Shown here piece by piece: positions 58,095 through 64,000 of a stretch of 64,000 bases of DNA; the stretch's first letter is position 1; the number at the start of each line of letters is the position of its first letter. The DNA comes from Zygaena filipendulae (taxonomy: Eukaryota; Arthropoda; Insecta; Lepidoptera; Zygaenidae): contig OU015674.1 in assembly GCA_907165275.2 (NCBI GenBank), positions 1,178,001 through 1,242,000 on the forward strand, given 5' to 3'. The position numbers and the translations under genes were made by a program. The notes under the pieces were generated by a model. It ran no database searches. It was not told the DNA's origin and saw only the letters and a program-made list of their open reading frames with translations.

Positions 58095-58645
58095 GCACTT
58101 TAACCATTGAATTATCTAGCTTAACAGCCGCACTCCAAGTCGTTTTAATGATTACTTAATACTTACTCAATGTTAATTGGCATTTAACTAAATTTAACTT
58201 AACTCAAATGCCAATAGCCTTTTTGTCATTTAATTTTTTCTAAATTCTATTTAGTCCGTCACTTAGACAATAGAAAAATAATGGACACGCATTTTTTGCT
58301 TTTTCAAAATTAATGAGAGTATACCTGGATAAAGCGCATTAAAGTTTAGGGTGAAGGCTCGTATAACGTCATACGCAGCTAAAAACTGCGCCTGCTTGTG
58401 ACGTCACGCGACATTTCGACTCAACGTACCTCCGTTATTTTTTGCTTAGGTGAAAAATGAAAAAAATACATGTCTAATATTTTTATGAATCTACAAGACG
58501 GACTAAAAACAAAAATTTAGTCAAATAGCCTATTTAAATTAATTCAATGAACGTGTCTGATCTGAATGCGGCAATTAAGTTTTTAAAATCTTTACTTAAA
58601 ATTAAGTAAGTACTAATCATCAAAACGACTCTGAGTGCGGCCGAA
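58095..58645. mobile_element. palindromic MITE enclosing a degenerate CRE-MITE, copy 2
   Basis: Reverse-complement counterpart of 12699-13119, including the flank ATTGAATTATCTAGCTTAAC. TGACGTCA at 58399; the second site is decayed (TAACGTCA). Ends CGACTCTGAGTGCGGCCG. Confidence 0.72.
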
Positions 58646-58955
58646 AGATCTCTAATCGTAAACACATAGAAAACTACCAGCAAACAGCAGTATTCTAAAT
58701 AGTATTGGCAAAGTTCTGTGGATCAATCTAGAAACAAGATTCTAGAATCTAGAAATATTGAAGATATTTACGTCTTGTTTATATTAGGTATGTTCCTGAA
58801 ATGTAACGTGATGTATGTCTTCTATTCTATATTTGATGTCTTAATCTATGTAAATTGTTTTCTATCAGCGGAGACCTATAATTAGCTGCTATTTTTGTAT
58901 TCAAAAGTGTTTTTTTCTTGAAAGCTGTTGGTCTTCCTAAAAATCTACATACTTA

Positions 58956-59045
58956 CTAGTTGTGCCCCGCGGTTTCACCCACGTTAATTTCAAAGTTCTC
59001 GCGGGAATTCCGCGATAAAAGTACCATATGTGTTAATCTAATTGA
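58956..59045 (-). mobile_element. Helitron fragment
   Basis: CTAGTTGTGCCCCGCGGTTT; cut off after CATATGTGTTAATCTAATTG. Confidence 0.6.
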
Positions 59046-59129
59046 CTTTTATGGGTGCTGTCATAATAATTACCTACAATTTTATTGACCTCGAAAATAA
59101 TCACATATCTTTATTATCTTTGAATAAAA

Positions 59130-59370
59130 TTATTCGACTTCAGTTCATTTACCCGCGCCAACCGAAAACAATAGCGCAACATCATCTTCCGCGTCGGGAA
59201 ATCAAAACAAACATGGTCCGGGTTACACCCGGGTGGCACGCGGCTATCGATTCACCCGGGCGGGCGGGTGTGACCGATCGATGGCTCCGTCACGCCTCGC
59301 GAGCGCCCGCCCCCCGCCCCTCGCCCCAAACCCGGATATACCCGGGCCATCATACCCGGCCGCGCTGAGA
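59130..59370. promoter_or_regulatory. GC-rich CCCGG motif cluster 1
   Basis: Repeated (A/C)CCCGG(G/A) motifs, ACCCGGATA at 59330-59338 and GATCGATGG at 59276-59284, in a GC-rich block 3.1 kb upstream of the paired exon. The long open frame here is compositional. Confidence 0.35.
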
Positions 59371-59387
59371 AAGTGGTTGTTTGGTAA

Positions 59388-59579
59388 TCCTACATAATTG
59401 TAAATGTGTGGATGTTTGGATGTTTGTTACTCAATTACGCAAAAACGGCTCAACGGATTTGGATGAAATTTGGCATGCACGTTTTCGGGGGCACAGCAAA
59501 GGACATAGGGCACTTTTTATCCCAGAATTCCCGCGGAAACTCCGAAATTACCGTGGGTGAAACCGCGGGGCACAGCTAG
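59388..59579 (+). mobile_element. Helitron
   Basis: TCCTACATAATTGTAAATGT start; GGGGCACAGCTAG end. It follows the GC-rich cluster directly. Confidence 0.83.
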
Positions 59580-59659
59580 TAGTTTATAAGATGGTATTGA
59601 GATGTTGCTTCTATAGTTTCTATAACTAAGATGTAACATTCAAAATTTTAACACTTAGT

Positions 59660-59835
59660 TGGAGATAAAAGGCGGATTTAAGTTTGTTTCTTTGTTGGTT
59701 ACGCTTTCATGCCATTACTACTCAACTGATCATCATTCTGCATACTTACAGAGTTTTCAGAGGTGCAGAAAGGGACTGCATAGATTACATTTTACCTCGG
59801 GATTCCGGCGGGAGCTCCGAAATTAACGTGGATTC
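59660..59835 (+). mobile_element. Helitron, ends degraded
   Basis: TTACTACTCAACTGATCATC and GGGATTCCGGCGGGAGCTCC; no CTAG. Confidence 0.55.
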
Positions 59836-60239
59836 CAAACACTCGTGATTTAATTTCTTTTGCAAAATCTGATACCGAATTCAATTTATTTTCCTTGTTG
59901 TTGTTGAGATCCTTCCATTAAGTTTGTCGTATAACACAAACGTTATTACCAGTTTTCCCAGAACTTGATCGCTAAAACTGGGTGAATAACTTTATTTCAC
60001 CTATTTTTTTTTTCAAATCCCATCTGGGAACTCTTTTTTTAAACAGTAATTTTATCTAAATAGTAATTTTAACTTAGTGAATAGTAGTAAATAGTAAAGT
60101 ATCATTTTATCAAAAAATCAACCCCGAGATTCTTTTGAGCTTTTTTCACTATTTTTCTAAAAGCGTGGGATTGAACCATGCACTCTTGAAACAATCACCT
60201 GTATAACTTTTGGTAATAATAAGATGCATCTACATAATA
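59836..60239. other. intronic, no gene seen
   Basis: A weak tRNA-like remnant (GGGATTGAACCATGCACTC, near 60167-60185) on the minus strand; otherwise AT-rich. Confidence 0.35.
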
Positions 60240-60446
60240 TATACCAATACTAAAGATGTAAAGTTTGTGAGTTTGTTAATTGTGGGTTTGAGAGTTTGTT
60301 ATCGTAAGGGGGAATCTCAAGATCTACTGAACCGATTTTGAAAATTCTTTCACTTATAGGAAGCTAGGGTAGTCATGAGTGACACAATTAATTATGGTAC
60401 TTTTTCCCGGAATTCCCGCGGTAACTTCGAAATTCGGAACCACTAG
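60240..60446 (+). mobile_element. Helitron (GAAGCTA-type)
   Basis: TACCAATACTAAAGATGTAA near the start; ends GGAACCACTAG. Confidence 0.7.
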
Positions 60447-60690
60447 TATTATATAAATAAATATATTTTCTTGTAAAAGTGCTTTCTTTAGTGCATAATT
60501 TGGTTTTCGTCGCCATATTGTATAGTTCGTTAATAAACAAAAGGTCAATGTTTGCTGTAACGTGTTTGTTCTTGCTGAATAAAGTTTATCTTATCTTAAT
60601 GTTGAGGAAATATTAGATGTTATTGGGAGTTCGTGCATCAGAAATCGGTATTTGACTGTATTGAGCTCTCTAGTCCTAACATCAGCAGAG
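60447..60690. repeat. intronic; retroelement-like tail
   Basis: AATAAA at 60578 followed by TTATC repeats to 60598; the rest is unassigned. Confidence 0.35.
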
Positions 60691-60933
60691 CTAAGATGCG
60701 CAGCACGATAAAATTTTATCGAGTCATTTTATCGATTCTCGTCGACATATTATATCGTTTTGTCCACCAGTGGTAACATGGTAGCAAAAATGTTTACCCG
60801 AATTTAGTCTTAACTCAATATGGGACTACAGGACTTTTTTACCTGACGTGAAAAAGTTGGACGCCCACAAATATTTGTCGTATCGACAAATTTTATCTTT
60901 CGTTCGATAAACATATCGTGGCGGGCATCTTAG
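60691..60933. mobile_element. 243-bp TIR element rich in TATCGA/TTATCG
   Basis: CTAAGATGCGCAGCACGATA at the left is mirrored by TATCGTGGCGGGCATCTTAG at the right, with several further ATCGA sites inside. Confidence 0.65.
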
Positions 60934-61204
60934 CGATGCTTAGTATGTGTAGACTGTGGTCTGTGACTGAATTTACAAAACTTTTTACGGAATTTTCATA
61001 TAGTAAAAAAGTTGGTGCGGCATAACGGAAATGGGACTCAGCGAAACCTTTATTTTATTGGGATTTTTGACATTTTAGTAAATTGTGTTTAAACTACTTA
61101 ACTATAACAGTTGTGTCTCTATTTCTAAATAAATTTCCTTTCTTTCTTTCTTTTGATATAAAAAATAAGTTGTCTTCAAAAATCGTACGACAGAGTCGCA
61201 ACAA
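60934..61204 (+). repeat. intronic; retroelement-like tail
   Basis: AATAAA at 61128 followed by TTTC repeats to 61155. Confidence 0.35.
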
Positions 61205-61325
61205 GGATCGATTTGGGCGGTTTTGGTCGGGCGCCCGCGACCCGCACGCCCGGCTACACCCGGCTGGCGTTGCATGCCCGGTTCATGGCCGCCGGGATAT
61301 TAATACCCGGATAATGATCGATGGG
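61205..61325. promoter_or_regulatory. GC-rich CCCGG motif cluster 2
   Basis: Shares ACCCGGATA (61305-61313) and GATCGATGG (61316-61324) with cluster 1, plus several GCCCGG motifs; 1.1 kb upstream of the paired exon. Confidence 0.35.
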
Positions 61326-61752
61326 AACATTATGAGCTATATATAGGTAGCAATGCTACACGTTATTTTGTAAACGAAGTAGATATTAAGGTGCGAGCAC
61401 AGAGCAAAAAAATAACTAGAGAGGATAATATGTAGGCGAGGCAGACTCGCCACCGTTGCAAAGGAAGTTAGAGCAAATGCTCTAACTTGCCCAAAACTTA
61501 TTTTGCTGCCATCCCACGTATATTTACCACAATATTCGGAAAACTGTGAATTTTGAAAACATTTACTAAGTAAAAACATAACCATAAAGCATTTAATACA
61601 TTATTTTACGTCAATGAATGATTTAGTGCGTGATGAATAGTTTTGTGAGCGCAAATCACCCGGCGAGGCTGGTTTTCATCTGTTTTCATACTAAACTCAG
61701 TTGAAGGGATTCTATCTGTTATTTTCTGTTCTGTGGGTACCTAAGAGTACAA
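61326..61752. other. intronic, no gene seen
   Basis: A short perfect palindrome, GTTAGAGCAAATGCTCTAAC (61468-61487), is the only structure noted. Confidence 0.35.
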
Positions 61753-62232
61753 TCTATACTTATAATAAAACTGTAGAGAGGTCCATTCTAAACATTGAAT
61801 ATACATTCAAAATTAATATTGGAGGATGAATGGTAATCGATACTGATGCCAAAAATGCAATCAGTAAATTTTTTATCTGTCTGTCTGTTTGTCTGTCTGT
61901 ATGTGCGCGCATGAGTCAAAAACTACAGAAGAGATTTTAACCAAACTTGGTACGATTGTAGTCCATACTCCTGGGCAGGTTATAGGCTATATAACATAAC
62001 GCTAAGACACATAGGAGCTGAGCAGTGACGATAAGTTTGAAGCAAGTCGGATGGAAATCGCTTTAGAGCTCTTATCCTCGCATACATTTACTCAATCACG
62101 CAAAAACGGCTGAACGGATTAAAATGAAATTTGGCATGCACGTTGTCAGAGAAGGACATAGGGTACTTCTTATCCCGGAATTCCCGCGGGAACTCCGAAA
62201 TTACCGCGGGTGAAACCGTGGGGCACAGCTAG
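61753..62232 (+). mobile_element. long-headed Helitron, copy 2
   Basis: Same head and body as 52727-53179; ends GGGGCACAGCTAG 158 bp before the paired-domain exon. Confidence 0.86.
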
Positions 62233-62390
62233 TGAAATAATAAAATTTGCGTGTTACTGTGTAGGACCATTTAGGGTAGGTGTTTGGGAGCGCTCAGTTT
62301 GTATTGCAATGATATTTACACACACAAAGGCGCTCATCGGCATCGCTACAAGTTACAACAACTATATCTAATTTTAACCTTCACCCTTAG
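62233..62390 (+). other. sv: end of the intron before the paired exon
   Basis: Short unique sequence with the branch/polypyrimidine region (ATTTTAACCTTCACCCTTAG) immediately before the exon. Confidence 0.7.
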
Positions 62391-62556
62391 GTCATGGGGG
62401 CGTGAACCAGCTGGGCGGTGTGTTCGTCAACGGGCGCCCCCTGCCGGACGTGGTCCGCCAGAGGATAGTGGAGCTGGCCCACAGCGGCGTCCGGCCTTGC
62501 GACATCAGCCGGCAGCTGCGAGTGTCGCACGGCTGCGTCTCGAAGATACTGTCCAG
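62391..62556 (+). CDS. sv: shaven (Pax2/5/8) paired-domain exon (PAI half)
   Basis: This exon encodes the N-terminal (PAI) half of a paired DNA-binding domain. It starts after the acceptor TTCACCCTTAG and ends before the donor GTATGA. It is GT + 54 codons + AG, 166 bp in all. The protein begins [20 protein letters not shown] and continues through [20 protein letters not shown] to [14 protein letters not shown]. Class-diagnostic residues [12 protein letters not shown] and [17 protein letters not shown] fit Pax2/5/8. Pax6 would have DSTRQKIVELAH and SRILQVSNGC, Pax3/7 has HIRLKIVEMA, and Pax1/9 has AIRLRIVELAQ. SKILSR matches fly D-Pax2 where vertebrates have SKILGR. The downstream split at the Arg codon is the conserved intron position before YYETGS. 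The protein is a nuclear regulator; in flies it acts in sense-organ bristle and eye cone-cell development. GC-rich codon use stands out from the AT-rich surroundings. The RED half, octapeptide and partial homeodomain must lie beyond the window. Confidence 0.96.
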
Positions 62557-62605
62557 GTATGAGATATTAGATATGAGCTTAATCATATTATCGACCTACC
62601 TAATA

Positions 62606-63477
62606 CTACTACAGGCGGGCGGCTCGTGTGCACACGTGCAGGTTACGACGTGCAGTCTCCGACACACACACACACAGCAGCGACAGCTCACGCTGCTATT
62701 GTCTTCTTCTTCTTCTTTAATAATGGCGTCTATAATTATAATTTGCCAATGACAATGTTTCTTAATAATAACAATCTCTTCATCTACTTCTTCAATTATG
62801 GCGAAACGCCAATGACAATGTTAGATTGTTCCCCAAGTTAAAACATGGCTCTCTTGAAAGTCAGTTTCCTGCTCAGGGTCCAAAATAGATGCTGAAAAGT
62901 GACTGAAATAACGAAAAACGTGACACGCGTGTTTTCGATACGGCTTTCACTCGTCAACAAATTGCTATTGTACACAAGCGACCGAGACAGGAGACCGAGA
63001 CCGGAGACCGCGATCGTTACTTGACCATAGGCAATGTAGCGACAGTTGGTAAGCGAGACAGCGACAGAGAGGCGAGACAGGAGACAGTGAGACGGTCGCT
63101 GCCCCAGACAAGTCACGTCTCGTGTCGCGCTCGAAACGCACACGTGTTTAGTGTTTAATTCATCAAATCATAGTCCTCTTCTTCCTCCAATAGAAGTTCT
63201 ACTACTTGGTTTTCCATCGTGACACATGAAACACAACTGACTCCATCGACAGACTCTCCGACACCGTCGTTTCGGTCGCGAAGAGTCGCGGTCTCCGTGC
63301 ACTCGGCCTCTACAGTACATCCAAAAGAGACCGAGACACTTGTCGTGGAGCTTTTAGAGACAATAGCGGTGTGAGCTATCGCTGCTGTGTATGTGTCGGA
63401 CAATATTAACTTGAATGTGTGCGTCGCCCGCCCCCCGGCACCTGCACGTGTGCACACGAGCCGCCTGTAGTAGTAGT
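62606..63477. mobile_element. 870-bp inverted-repeat element next to the paired exon
   Basis: Ends TACTACTACAGGCGG / GCCTGTAGTAGTA; the arms (at least about 100 bp) share GGCTCGTGTGCACACGTGCA and a GACACA...CAGCAGCGA region. The centre holds GAGACNG-type repeats (62985-63095). On the minus strand a short acidic frame (MENQVVELLLEEEEDYDLMN, about 63155-63217) has an ATG and a stop and could be a transposase N-terminal remnant. The superfamily is undetermined. Confidence 0.65.
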
Positions 63478-64000
63478 AGTAGGCAGATGAGATGGTTCGC
63501 TTATACGTCGTGACACAAATAGGTATTGCTAGTGATATCTTCTAATATTTCATGTAAAAAGCAAAATTTTAACAAATAACATTAAACCAAATTTAAGAGT
63601 TCCGTTTTCTGTGTGCGAAACTCATCATCAGATCTTTATGTTTAAATTGAACCATTTCTGAATAAACCCCTTTCGTACAAAAATAGAATTTTGCAAATCC
63701 GTCTATACCTACTATAGGTATGACGGAGTTATGCCCGAACATACCTACATAAAAAAGGAATAATATGAAAATCCGAATAAATGACGACCTCCGTTTTAAA
63801 AGTCGGTTAAAAAGGAATCCATGTAAAAATGGCTAGAAACTATTTTTTTTTTTACTTATTCTGAAGCATTTAAAATTGATAGAAAAAAGATTAAAAATAA
63901 TTGTCAATAACAGCAACATTAGATAAGCAGTTTTTGGTGAATATTTTCAATATTTTTCCTTATTTAACATTTACTATTTCTTCTTGTTAAATAAAATATC
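63478..64000. other. intron downstream of the paired exon
   Basis: AT-rich; a fragment of the AAAAGTCGGTT repeat near 63798-63810. No next Pax exon is visible before the window ends. Confidence 0.45.

Noticed and set aside
59042..59368. Open frame of 108 codons
   Set aside because: The second half is Arg/Pro-rich translation of a GC-rich motif cluster and the first half is AT-rich; no domain.
62391..62556. Assignment to Pax6 (eyeless), gooseberry/paired or Pox genes
   Set aside because: Residues [22 protein letters not shown] and SKILSR match Pax2/5/8 rather than the other Pax classes as I know them.
62557..62752. Continuation of the paired-domain frame past 62556
   Set aside because: The frame leaves the paired-domain consensus exactly at a GT donor and at a conserved intron position, so it is intron read-through.
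62838..63143. Minus-strand open frame beside the paired exon
   Set aside because: Lies within the inverted-repeat element and translates its GAGACNG repeats; no transposase signature.

Overview
The window looks like lepidopteran (moth or butterfly) genomic DNA. It is AT-rich and gene-poor, and it is crowded with short non-autonomous Helitrons whose 3' ends read ...CCGCGGGG(C/A)ACAGCTAG|T, a type well known from Lepidoptera. MITE-like inverted-repeat elements, tRNA-derived SINE fragments and retroelement 3' tails (AATAAA followed by a microsatellite) fill much of the rest. The species cannot be named from the sequence.

Only one gene is recognisable: the 5' part of a Pax2/5/8 transcription factor, the orthologue of Drosophila shaven (sv, D-Pax2), on the + strand. 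Exon 1 (ATG at 28863, donor after 29034) encodes a 57-residue N-terminus. A 166-bp exon (62391-62556) encodes the first half of the paired domain. The splice phases join exactly to give [10 protein letters not shown]. The intervening intron is about 33 kb. The rest of the paired domain, the octapeptide and the C-terminus lie beyond position 64000. Two further pieces fit the same reading frame: a 54-bp cassette-like exon at 30316-30369 and an alternative first exon ending at 48718. Both are predictions.

Layout. 1-28.4 kb: upstream DNA, Helitrons, foldback MITEs, a CpG- and CRE-bearing promoter-like patch (about 5.3-5.5 kb) and no convincing gene. 28.4-29.0 kb: sv 5' region and exon 1, with one copy of a CRE-bearing MITE on each side. 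29.0-62.4 kb: giant intron, including two relatively element-poor blocks (about 42.8-45.3 kb and 46.6-51.1 kb), several GC-rich promoter- or enhancer-like patches and the candidate alternative first exon. 62.4-64.0 kb: paired-domain exon, followed 50 bp later by an 870-bp inverted-repeat element.

The most striking non-genic feature is a MITE family of about 325 bp with eight full copies. Each copy carries two perfect TGACGTCA (CRE/ATF) palindromes at nearly constant spacing. One copy is nested in a Helitron and reveals a 2-bp AT target duplication. Degenerate relatives sit inside a second, palindromic MITE family. These elements have scattered at least 18 CRE palindromes across the sv locus. 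All boundaries and family relations were read by eye; no searches were run.
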